A stretch of 11,199 nucleotides of DNA from an uncultured Desulfovibrio sp. (GTDB lineage Bacteria > Desulfobacterota > Desulfovibrionia > Desulfovibrionales > Desulfovibrionaceae), in contig CAMWPE010000063.1 in the NCBI GenBank assembly GCA_947176055.1, forward strand, positions 1 to 11,199, written 5' to 3'. Each line of letters begins with the position of its first letter. The stretch's first letter is position 1. The translations under genes and the position numbers were made by a program. Below, one piece after another: positions 1-6,663 of this stretch. The notes beneath the pieces were generated by a model, which saw only the letters and a list, made by a program, of their open reading frames with translations, made no database searches and was not told the DNA's origin.

Positions 1-1108
1 CCCCTACATATATGAAGACGATTTTGTCGCCGCTATAAATAAAGTCGCCGCCGAAAATGAAATAGAGATGATTTTTTCAACGCACGATAGCGTTTTGCTT
101 GAGCTGGTTAAACGCAGAGGCGATATCCGCGCTCTAGCGCTAGGATGCGATTTGTTCACCGCCGAGTTGTGTCGGTATAAGGATAAATTGTATAAATTTT
201 TCGAAGGAGAGGATTTTATTCCGCGCTGGACGCAAGACCCTGAAAAAATGCGCGATGAAACACGGATTGTAAAGCCAATCGATGGCCAGGGGGCGGTGGG
301 ATGCGAGCGGGTGGAAGCCGGTGAGACAATATCTGTCCGAGCGGGAACCATGATTAGCCAGTTTCTGTCCGGCCCGGAGTATACAATCGATTGTTTCACG
401 GATCGCAAAGGGAAGCTCGCCTTTTGCGGGGGGCGAACCCGCGACATTATAAAAATGGGCATAACTTTTCGCTCTCGACCTCATCATTCGGCGAAAATTG
501 AGAGGATCGGCGAAATTTTAAACGAGAGGCTTGGTTTTAGAGGATTATGGTTTTTTCAGGTCAAGGAGGATAACGAGGGAAACCCTAAATTGCTGGAAAT
601 ATCCAGTCGCGTCGCCACCACTATGGGGCTGTGCCGGCAAAGGGGCGTCAACTTACCATTAATGACGGCTTACGACGCTCTCGATATGGATATCTCAGTT
701 ATCAAACAAGCGTTTCCCATTGAGCTGGAGACATTTCTCGAACGTCGTTACAGAACGGATCTGGAATATAAAACTCTATATGTCGATTACGACGATACAC
801 TGACCGTCCATGATCGAGTAAACGCGAATTTAATTAAATTTCTTTATCAAGCCGCCGATCGGGGGAAGGAATTAATCCTTCTGACCAGGCATGAAGGCGA
901 TATTTATCAGGAACTGGAAAGAAGAAAAATTTGCGCGGGTTTGTTTGCCAGGATAATCCATCTCGCGCCGGACGCGGATAAGCTTCCCTATATAAGCGGA
1001 AATGCCATATATATAGACAATATGTTTCATGACAGGAAGGTAGTAGCCGAAAAGATCGGCGCGCGTGTGTTTGACGTGGACGCGATAGAATGTCTAATGG
1101 ATTATTGA
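1..1108 (+). CDS. ATP-grasp / HAD fusion protein, 5' partial
   Basis: The frame is open to the left edge of the window (from base 2). The ATG at 68 is therefore an internal methionine and the true start lies upstream. The N-terminal part resembles the pre-ATP-grasp and ATP-grasp folds of carboxylate-amine ligases of the carbamoyl-phosphate-synthase type: a 'VKPIDGQGAVG' loop (about 271-303), a GPEYTIDCF strand (about 373-399), and a C-terminal 'LLEISSR' metal/ATP-binding strand (about 590-610). After about residue 240 a HAD-like phosphatase domain follows, with motif I 'VDYDDTLT' at 782-805 (nucleophile Asp at 785, second Asp at 791) and 'LLTRH' as a plausible motif II. Such enzymes join a carboxylate to an amine, or dephosphorylate a small metabolite; the substrate cannot be read. 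It converges on the radical SAM gene with a 36-base gap. The fold assignments are fairly sure, the role is unknown. Confidence 0.8.
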   Translation, partial: PYIYEDDFVAAINKVAAENEIEMIFSTHDSVLLELVKRRGDIRALALGCDLFTAELCRYKDKLYKFFEGEDFIPRWTQDPEKMRDETRIVKPIDGQGAVGCERVEAGETISVRAGTMISQFLSGPEYTIDCFTDRKGKLAFCGGRTRDIIKMGITFRSRPHHSAKIERIGEILNERLGFRGLWFFQVKEDNEGNPKLLEISSRVATTMGLCRQRGVNLPLMTAYDALDMDISVIKQAFPIELETFLERRYRTDLEYKTLYVDYDDTLTVHDRVNANLIKFLYQAADRGKELILLTRHEGDIYQELERRKICAGLFARIIHLAPDADKLPYISGNAIYIDNMFHDRKVVAEKIGARVFDVDAIECLMDY

Positions 1109-1121
1109 AGAGACAAACTGG

Positions 1122-1145
1122 AATAATAAAAGCTAATCTTTATTT
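1122..1145. terminator. weak AT-rich hairpin between convergent genes
   Basis: In the 36-base gap between the two convergent stop codons, AATAAAAG (1125-1132) and CTTTATT (1138-1144) can pair around a short loop. The stem is AT-only with a bulge and would be weak. It sits where a bidirectional terminator is expected, but position is the main argument. Confidence 0.25.
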
Positions 1146-2050
1146 CATATCGCCGGCAAAAAGGCGCCGGGCGTTACGGAGAGGCCGCGTTTCGCCGCGC
1201 GGACGCAGAAATCCCTAATCATTGGTATGAACTGGCGGCGTCTCTCGGGAGACAGATTCATATCCATGGAGAGAACGAGATTTTTGACGCCATATTTGAG
1301 GGAGGTTTCGATCATCGCGGGAATATCATCCTTGTTCCCTTCTTCAAGGATGAATTTTACCAGCGCTTTGGCGGAAGTCGCGGCCATATAGCGGCCAATA
1401 TTGCGCCAGGTTATGTCAAAATAATCGACCCCTTTTATTTTTTCGTAAACTTTCGCCGTACCGGCGTCCGGCGTAAGCAGGAGAGTGAAAAGCCCCGCGT
1501 TTACGCCCTCGGCGAAGAGAGGCGAGAATTTCGCGCCGTTTGAATTAATCAAAACTTTCCAGTTGTCGGCGAGCGCGCGTTTAAAAATATCTTCGAGACC
1601 TCTCGCGAGACTAGGCTCGCCGCCGCCTACTTCGAGATAAGGCGAAGACGAACAGATTTTGGCGTCCATGCAAGCCTGAATCGCGGCCAGAACGGCGCCG
1701 TGATCTGTGTCATGCTCCGAATCGTCGCCCTGTCTGTAACCGCAGTGGACGCATTTAAGATTGCATTTTTTGTAATGATTAAGTGTGATCCTTGAAAAAG
1801 GAAGCGCGGGCGCGTCTCGCCATTCGTCCTCGATAAAAGATTCGCAACGGCGACATACGGCCGGCGCGTCGTCATGCTTATGACGCGCGATGAGACGGGT
1901 CTGACCTAGCAAAATTTTTTCGGGTAGATTCGCGTCGTCAATTCGCGCGAGATTCAATTCCTGGCTTATAGCGTAACAACAAGCCGAAACGACGCCGCTT
2001 CGGTAAAAATTAAATCCTTCCCGGATTTTACGGCATGATTTATAGCGCAT
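1145..2050 (-). CDS. radical SAM protein with N-terminal cysteine cluster
   Basis: Predicted 301-residue cytosolic radical SAM enzyme. The CxxxCxxC motif that binds the catalytic 4Fe-4S cluster is 'CNLKCVHC' (Cys96, Cys100, Cys103). The SAM-binding GGEP-type motif is 'GGGEPS' at 142-147. The N-terminal 70 residues carry Cys6, Cys24, Cys25, Cys66 and Cys69 in a layout like the accessory cluster regions of SPASM-type proteins, but placed ahead of the barrel. A second iron-sulfur cluster there is an inference. The family generates a 5'-deoxyadenosyl radical to modify peptides, sugars or RNA; nothing here tells which. The ATG at 2048-2050 has no strong Shine-Dalgarno upstream, so the start is the weakest part of the call, although the early Cys6 argues against a much later one. 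The gene converges with the ATP-grasp/HAD gene, so a shared pathway is possible but they are not co-transcribed. Confidence 0.85.
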   Translation of the reverse strand: MRYKSCRKIREGFNFYRSGVVSACCYAISQELNLARIDDANLPEKILLGQTRLIARHKHDDAPAVCRRCESFIEDEWRDAPALPFSRITLNHYKKCNLKCVHCGYRQGDDSEHDTDHGAVLAAIQACMDAKICSSSPYLEVGGGEPSLARGLEDIFKRALADNWKVLINSNGAKFSPLFAEGVNAGLFTLLLTPDAGTAKVYEKIKGVDYFDITWRNIGRYMAATSAKALVKFILEEGNKDDIPAMIETSLKYGVKNLVLSMDMNLSPERRRQFIPMIRDFCVRAAKRGLSVTPGAFLPAI

Positions 2051-2178
2051 ATGAAAGACCAGTTAAAAAATATCAGCCGCGGATTTCAACGCGGCCAGTA
2101 AGGAACTTTTCCGCGGGATAGTAGCTAGCGAATATAAATTGAGCGCCGTCCTCGTCTTATTTTTTTACATGATGCCCG

Positions 2179-2970
2179 TTATCGCTCGCGTCCGAGCCAT
2201 TCCTCGACCACCCAATTCAGATGTCCGTCCATACATTTCCTGGCCTGTTCCAGCATTGCGGCGGGAACTTCTCCGTAATAAGCTTCGGCTATGGATCCGG
2301 CGATCGCCGCCTGCGTGTCGGCGTCGCCGCCAAGCCATATCGCGCCTCTTATAGCCGATTCAAAATCTGAGCTATCGAGGAACGCGATTATGGCTTCCGG
2401 AACGGAGCCTGGGCATGAGGAACTCCAGCGATAACCGTTTTCGCGAATCGATTTAAGAGTCCGGCGTAGATCATAACCGCAAGTTCCGGCGATTTTCGTC
2501 CTGATTTCATCCTTGCTCGCGCCATTTCGCGCCAGATAAATCGCCATGGCCACAGCGCGGGCGCCTTTTACGCCCTCGGGATGATCGTGAGACACTCGGG
2601 CGCTTTTTTCGGCCATTTCAAGCGTATTCTCAAGGTTATCGCATAGCCAGGCTATCGGAGAAACCCGCATGGCCGAGCCGTTGCCCCAGGATCCGTAGGG
2701 GACGGGATTTCCTATCCACTCGCGGAATGCGCGCCCGTATCCCGCTCGCGGATAACGTTTCCCATATTCCTGGAAGCGATCCCGGAACGCGTCATGAGCT
2801 TCGGAACCGGCGCGGATGTCGCGCAGGGCTTCGAAACAGGCCGCGGTCAGGACCGAGTCGTCCGTAAAACGGCTTCTATCCGTGAAAAGCGGCATATCCC
2901 AATCGCCGCCGGCATATCTCCGTCCTTCGTAAACGCTGCCGCAAATATCGCCGACCATCGCTCCCAGCAT
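2179..2970 (-). CDS. ADP-ribosylglycohydrolase family protein (DraG-like)
   Basis: A 263-residue cytosolic ADP-ribosylglycohydrolase (ARH/DraG family), which removes ADP-ribose from proteins, or hydrolyses related ADP-ribosyl compounds, using two Mg ions. The sequence opens with 'MLGAMVGDICGSVYEG', the family's start pattern. It has the metal-binding 'FTDDS' (35-39), 'GNGSAMR' (96-102), 'SHDHPEG' (127-133) and the second metal site 'GGDADTQ' (214-220), all intact. I place the start at the ATG 2968-2970 because AAGGAG lies six bases upstream; an upstream TTG at 2991 would put this site inside the gene. The length is normal for the family. Just upstream and divergent is a broken nucleoside 2-deoxyribosyltransferase. 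No DraT-like ADP-ribosyltransferase or nitrogenase gene is visible nearby, so the target is unknown. Confidence 0.93.
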   Translation of the reverse strand: MLGAMVGDICGSVYEGRRYAGGDWDMPLFTDRSRFTDDSVLTAACFEALRDIRAGSEAHDAFRDRFQEYGKRYPRAGYGRAFREWIGNPVPYGSWGNGSAMRVSPIAWLCDNLENTLEMAEKSARVSHDHPEGVKGARAVAMAIYLARNGASKDEIRTKIAGTCGYDLRRTLKSIRENGYRWSSSCPGSVPEAIIAFLDSSDFESAIRGAIWLGGDADTQAAIAGSIAEAYYGEVPAAMLEQARKCMDGHLNWVVEEWLGRER

Positions 2971-3002
2971 ATCGCGCTCCTTGCTTGACAAATATAACGC
3001 GC

Positions 3003-3330
3003 GGACAGCGAATTGTTAAGTTAAATAGTTTTAGCGAGGACGAGCGCGATTGCGGTTTCGCTTCCAGAAGGATAAGGCAGGTTGTCGGCACGCGCTGTTT
3101 GTCCGCGATTTGGTCGTGGCATCGCTGGATGGGACGCGGGTTAATGACGGCGCGGCATGGGAACTGCGCTTCGCCTGGGCGAAAGACATCCTCGTTGTCG
3201 GGATAAGGGCGGATGCGAGATACCGCGGCGAGACGCCGGGGACGAGAATTAACGCCATGATAACAGGAAGCATTCCGATATGCCTCTCGAAGGAGGTGCT
3301 TTTCTATTGGCACAAAAAGAATAGGCGTCA
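3003..3330 (+). pseudogene. nucleoside 2-deoxyribosyltransferase remnant
   Basis: Two pieces of one family are visible in different frames. In the frame of 3003, 'FSEDERDCGFASRRIRQ' (3030-3080) matches the early 'PLFSEAERD' helix of nucleoside 2-deoxyribosyltransferases, but the preceding 'YLAGP'-like strand is degraded. In the frame of 3050, from about 3107, 'RDLVVASLDG', 'NDGAAWELRFAWA' and 'VVGIRADARYRGE' correspond to the core and C-terminal half, including the Glu of the 'AWE' catalytic motif. About 30 residues between the pieces are missing and the frame changes, so a working enzyme cannot be made. The reading frame continues to 3454 without homology and overlaps the end of the convergent hydrolase. 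Intact relatives swap bases on 2'-deoxynucleosides or hydrolyse them. Family membership is inferred from motif recall, not a search. Confidence 0.7.
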
Positions 3331-3405
3331 GAAAATTATGTGGCGGATCACCCAAAAAGGAATTTCTGAAGCAGGAACAGGGAAAAACTTCCACATGGCC
3401 CAAAG

Positions 3406-4438
3406 TCAATTTCCAGGATGTGTTTCAAAAAATTTTGCCACTTCCTTAAAATAATATTGAGTTTCAGGCGCGTCAGGCGGTAGTAATGTATACTGCCAGC
3501 AGGAGAGTCCCTCTATCACCAGCAAATCGGCTGGCGTCCCAACTTTTCGCAGCTTGCGATGTGTTCGCACAGTATTGCTGAGAAAGAGGTCGCGTGTGCC
3601 TGCGCCCAGAATTGCCGGCGGAAATCCTTTCATGTCTCCATAAACTGGAGAAAGGAAAGGGCCTTTGAGATCATGACCATTGGCATACAGTCTAGCCATG
3701 GAGTCAAGCGAACCGTCATAACTTACCAATATATTGTCAACATGATCATTGGTGAAATAGGAATCTCCCGTTTTGGATAGATCACTCCATGGTGTTCCGG
3801 GAGCAATGGCGCCAGGCATTGGCAAATTTTCCTGTTTTGCCAGCAGGCACAAGGAGAGAGTCATGGCGCCGCCGGTAGATGAGCCAAATACACCGATATT
3901 TTTGGCTGGATAGGATTCCAGAACTCCCTTATAGACTTTCACCGCGTCCTCAAGCGCGGCGGGGAAAGGGAGGAGCCATTTGGTAGTCGACAGCGATGAC
4001 CTTGAACTTGCCGATTGCGGCCATATAAATCCCCTCGCCAAGACCCGCTTTGCCATGGTTGAAAACATAGCCTCCGCCATGGAAATATATCAGCGCCTTA
4101 TCCATATTATTTTCTGGAATGACCGGCGGCTCCAAGATAAAAACAGGGACCCCTCCTATTGAGGAAGACTCGCATTTTATTTCCAGAGTTCTTAACAGGC
4201 CTGATATTATATCCTCATTGGCGGCCGCGAATTTGCCTACAAGCTGTTTCCATTCATCGCTTGTAACTGGTTTGTTGTCCCAGGGCATTACAATATCCGC
4301 TTCAATAGCTTTCTTTAATTCCGGACTTACATCCGCGGGCGCCGGAATTGATCGGGACGGAATCTCGCGCGCCTGAATAAAAGAGTAAGCGACACATAAA
4401 GACGCAACGCATAATGCGATTAACAGCGGTTTTCTCAT
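3406..4438 (-). pseudogene. secreted alpha/beta hydrolase (HSL-type esterase), frameshifted
   Basis: The N-terminal part (4438 down to about 3970) has an n-region and hydrophobic core typical of a signal peptide (residues 1-23) and the oxyanion motif 'HGGGY' (120-124). It then stops at 'APPFPRRA'. The rest continues in another frame from about 3970 with 'FPAALEDAV', the nucleophile elbow 'GSSTGG' and the acid motif 'GTRDLFLSNT', ending at 3406. Relatives read 'YRMPPDHPFPAALED' here, so a few codons plus one or two bases appear lost in the G/A-rich run around 3961-3975. The place of the catalytic histidine, 'EGLSHAQY'-like in relatives, reads 'EGLSCWQY' (about 3490-3513), so the triad is also broken. 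A ribosome binding site GGAGG lies seven bases before the start. The flavin reductase remnant is 46 bases upstream on the same strand, suggesting a former operon. Confidence 0.85.
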
Positions 4439-4484
4439 TGATTTATCCTCCCTTCCATAAGCGCGGGAACTTGCGTTTTACTGG

Positions 4485-4925
4485 TCAATCCCGAATGCTT
4501 TTGCCAAGCTCGTGCGCGCGTTCAGGAAATCCGGTGTTTATTATCGCTCCCGCATCTTCAAGTCCGCCAGCCTGGATGACGCCCCGGTTTGACCAGCCAA
4601 GGTAATAGAGCATGGCCTGATAGGTCATCGCCAGTGGAATATTCGGTTCTTCGGCAGTGTTCAGGCGCGTCGACAATAGAATAGCAAATTTGGGCGCATG
4701 GAGTTTTTTATCAAGCGCATAGAACATGTCTATCACATTTTTCAACCGGCCTGCTATCCCGAACCAGCACAGGGGCGTGACAAAGACGATTAGATCGGCT
4801 GGGAGAATATGCTCCCGCGCTTTTTGAAAGTCATCATCGAAAATGCACGGTCCATCTTTTTCGCATTTGTCGCAGGCAACGCGGGGATGGCATCGTTAAA
4901 CGCGCGGCGTAAACCTCTCCCCTGT
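4485..4925 (-). pseudogene. NADPH-dependent FMN reductase / flavodoxin-family remnant
   Basis: The open frame running from the TAA at 4896-4898 down to 4485 encodes the last two thirds of a flavodoxin-like NAD(P)H:FMN oxidoreductase. It shows the cysteine-containing 'VACDKCEKDGPCIFDDDF' segment (about 4827-4880), the 'VFVTPLCWFGIAGRLKNVID' flavin-binding region (about 4728-4787) and a C-terminal helix. No ATG start exists. The expected first strand and the phosphate-binding 'GSPR' loop are absent. Upstream of the stop, 'GEVYAARL' in the next frame (4897-4920) looks like the segment that normally precedes the cysteine motif, pointing to a frameshift as well as loss of the N-terminus. A TTG at 4743-4745 could start an 86-residue product, but that would lack the flavin site. 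It was probably co-transcribed with the downstream esterase, which is also broken. Confidence 0.75.
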
Positions 4926-4988
4926 GGCAAACAGGCGGCTCAAAGACGCGGCAGCGCCGCAACACTCAAAACAAGGAGGATATTCAAA

Positions 4989-5201
4989 ATGGCAATTCAA
5001 AAACTGGAAAACCCTATTGACGACACCCGCGATATCGAGACCATACCCCGCGAGGTTATCGGAAAGATTTATTATCCGGATGGGACGCGCGAGGATATGC
5101 GCGGGCGTCCTATTGACGACGCGGCTTCGAAAATGGAAAACCCCGACGGGGCGAATCCGGCGGGGAAACAAGAAAGACTGAAAGTTGGTCGTATGCCATA
5201 G
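4989..5201 (+). CDS. small hypothetical protein, 70 residues
   Basis: I do not recognise this protein. The ATG at 4989 is preceded at eight bases by AAGGAGGA (4973-4980), the strongest ribosome binding site in the chromosomal part, which is why I choose it over the longer open frame from 4809. The 70-residue product is hydrophilic and charged, with no membrane segment, signal peptide or cysteine. It contains two 'PIDD' segments (residues 9-12 and 41-44) and two 'ENP' segments (7-9 and 50-52), a loose internal repeat. The centre 'GKIYYPDGTREDMRGRPIDD' looks like a short beta hairpin. It is the last gene before the prophage left end and points toward it. It may be a host gene, or a very short cargo gene if the phage boundary lies further left. 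Function unknown. Confidence 0.6.
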   Translation: MAIQKLENPIDDTRDIETIPREVIGKIYYPDGTREDMRGRPIDDAASKMENPDGANPAGKQERLKVGRMP

Positions 5202-5218
5202 CTAGCGACGGCTTGCCC

Positions 5219-5318
5219 AAAAGTCAAGAGGAGCTATACGCCTTTATGGGGCCGCGCGATAAATGAGAATGGCCACCGGGGCCGATTCAGTTTGACCGAT
5301 GCTTGACTTTTCTTTGAC
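5219..5318. promoter_or_regulatory. inverted repeat and phased TTGAC boxes in the left end
   Basis: AAAAGTCAAG at 5219-5228 is the exact reverse complement of CTTGACTTTT at 5302-5311. TTGAC occurs three times at 5292, 5303 and 5314, exactly eleven bases apart, so on one face of the helix. The function is unknown; a protein-binding array in the spacer between the first two putative transposase sites is one option. The rest of 5202-5435 holds no gene that I can support. Confidence 0.35.
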
Positions 5319-5418
5319 TGACGCTGGTCTGCGGGCGACGTTAAAAATATTTCCGCGAAAAAAAAGGAATGAGAATGGAGGGCGATTTTTAGGCCAGATC
5401 CGCAAGGAAAATGAGAAT
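5262..5418 (+). repeat. three AATGAGAAT repeats, putative attL transposase sites
   Basis: Exact AATGAGAAT copies lie at 5262-5270, 5368-5376 and 5410-5418, all in the same orientation, with steps of 106 and 42 bases. Copies one and two extend to AATGAGAATGG. Copies one and three have CCGC exactly six bases before the repeat; copy two has CCGC eleven bases before it. No gene overlaps them. Mu attL has sites L1, L2 and L3 with steps of about 105 and 40 bases, so these are good candidates for the A-protein binding sites. The word itself does not match the Mu site consensus. Confidence 0.55.
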
Positions 5419-5435
5419 ATGACAGCTAATAATAT

Positions 5436-6107
5436 TTAGCGATATTCCCGTCCAACCCATAAAACTTGGCCAATTACTCGAAATTGATCTGACAATTGTC
5501 CTCTTACGTCGATTTCAACGGGGGAATACTCCGGATTGACGCTCCGCAAAATTACCTTTCCTGGAAGCATATCGATACGTTTTAAATATATAGCTTCTTC
5601 GAATCCCACCGCATATATTCTTCCCAGCCTGATGTCCTTCTTACTCTGATCCAGCAAGACAATATCGCCGTCTAAAATTTCTGGTTGCATACTGTCCCCA
5701 TCTACTTGCATAAGTACCATATTCTTCGGATTTCCCAGCCTATGTAAAAATGAAGATGGGAACGAGTGATAGCGTTCCACCTTACCGCCCACTTGTAAAC
5801 TTCCGTGTCCAGCTGATAACCGAGCTTCAACGATTGGGATCGGCAGGAGTATTTCACCAGAAGTTGATAGTCTATCAACTTTTTTTCCAGAATCCGTAAC
5901 CTTTCCCCAAAAGAGCCAATCGGTAGAAAGATTAAATTGCGCTGCGAACTTGGGAACCCAAGCTACTGGCACTCTGTTATTTTTCCGTGCCTTAGAAACT
6001 GCTTGGGAGGTGATCCCGAGATATTGAGAGAGTTCGGAGTCAGTTCGCAACCCACTCGCCTCTAGCATCCGATCTAATACCATAGCACTGGTTGTATCTT
6101 CCATCAT
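5436..6107 (-). CDS. phage repressor, HTH plus S24 (LexA-like) peptidase
   Basis: A 223-residue CI/LexA-type repressor that would keep the prophage silent by blocking the early promoter. Residues about 8-68 form a helix-turn-helix domain ('SELSQYLGITSQAVSKARK', recognition helix about 33-42). Residues about 89-215 are the S24 auto-peptidase domain, with an Ala99-Gly100 cleavage site in 'RLSAGHG', nucleophile Ser139 in 'GDSMQPEILDGD' and general base Lys176 in 'YLKRID'. All catalytic parts are present, so RecA-stimulated self-cleavage and SOS induction are likely. Phage Mu's own repressor is not of this kind, but Mu-like phages of other lineages carry such CI-like repressors. The start has two adjacent ATGs (6107 and 6104) behind only a weak ribosome binding site. 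It is divergent from the early operon and shares the control region at 6108-6410. Confidence 0.93.
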   Translation of the reverse strand: MMEDTTSAMVLDRMLEASGLRTDSELSQYLGITSQAVSKARKNNRVPVAWVPKFAAQFNLSTDWLFWGKVTDSGKKVDRLSTSGEILLPIPIVEARLSAGHGSLQVGGKVERYHSFPSSFLHRLGNPKNMVLMQVDGDSMQPEILDGDIVLLDQSKKDIRLGRIYAVGFEEAIYLKRIDMLPGKVILRSVNPEYSPVEIDVRGQLSDQFRVIGQVLWVGREYR

Positions 6108-6410
6108 TCCAACCTACAACCGTTCCTGCAACCAAAGGTTAGTAAAAGTTCAATAATTTCACGATATTAGATTTTTAAATCGGCGAGATACTTACAACCA
6201 AAAAAATTCAACTTTTAGTTGACAAATTGGAATAAAAGTTTCAAATTGGAGGCATATAGAGTTGAAATTTTCAGCATTTATAACCGAAAATATCCGTTTC
6301 GAATTTTTTAATCAATGGTGAAGCTATGGTTCTATCGGAAACTCCGCGCTCTCGTAGCAACAGATCCAAAATTTTTAAATGCCAGAAAAGGGTCTGACCA
6401 GGAGATATAT
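6108..6410. promoter_or_regulatory. early control region with TAAAAGTT operator boxes
   Basis: This AT-rich gap between the divergent repressor and Ner-like genes holds three copies of TAAAAGTT: 6143-6150 (plus), 6210-6217 (minus) and 6233-6240 (plus). Each is followed by a TTCAA or TTGAA end. The middle copy lies in the 15-base palindrome TCAACTTTTAGTTGA (6208-6222). TTTCAA (6239-6244) and TTGAAA (6262-6267) form another inverted pair. CAACC also recurs at 6110, 6117, 6129 and 6195. A perfect -35 box TTGACA (6219-6224) overlaps the palindrome, though I see no convincing -10 at the right distance. These are probable binding sites for the repressor, Ner, or the enhancer-binding domain of transposase A. 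The frame open from 6315 is most likely untranslated leader. Confidence 0.65.
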
Positions 6411-6650
6411 ATGAAACATACCTTATGCGGTTATAATCGCTTCAAAAATAGATATCTGATTAGAGCCTTCCTTTTAAAAAATGGCCTAAATATGCGCCAA
6501 TTTGCCTTCAGTATCGGTGTATCCGCAGAATCTGTGTCGGCAACCGTTTTAGGGAAAAAACACTCCCCGCAAGTCCTCGACGCTTTAAAAAAAATCGGTG
6601 TGCCTGAAGAATATCTTTTCGACCCTCGCTCTGAGACAAAAAATATTTAA
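6411..6650 (+). CDS. Ner-like small HTH regulator
   Basis: A 79-residue basic DNA-binding protein in the position of Mu Ner, between the repressor and the transposase. It would turn down early and repressor transcription after induction. The helix-turn-helix is visible as 'MRQFAFSIGVSAESVSATVLGKKHSPQVLDAL' (genome 6490-6585), a lambda-repressor-like or plasmid-Cro-like fold. I choose the ATG at 6411 because CAGGAG (6399-6404) lies six bases before it; starting at 6315 would add 32 residues without homology or a ribosome binding site. The role comes from gene position and fold; the sequence is not obviously close to Mu Ner itself. The stop at 6648-6650 is 13 bases before the transposase start. 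Confidence 0.75.
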   Translation: MKHTLCGYNRFKNRYLIRAFLLKNGLNMRQFAFSIGVSAESVSATVLGKKHSPQVLDALKKIGVPEEYLFDPRSETKNI

Positions 6651-6663
6651 GACAGTCCCACAG

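Noticed and set aside
3331..3454. C-terminal extension of the deoxyribosyltransferase frame
   Set aside because: It shows no family resemblance and runs into the end of the convergent hydrolase; it is read-through of a broken gene.
4809..4988. Longer version of the small protein starting at 4809
   Set aside because: It overlaps the flavin reductase remnant on the other strand and has no ribosome binding site; the strong site lies directly before 4989.
5314..5346. Possible promoter TTGACT with a downstream TTAAAA
   Set aside because: The spacing of 21 bases is too long and it would point into the 3' end of the repressor gene; the boxes fit a repeat array better.
6315..6410. N-terminal extension of the Ner-like frame, starting at the ATG 6315
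   Set aside because: There is no ribosome binding site at 6315 and no homology in the extra residues, while the ATG at 6411 has CAGGAG at the right distance.
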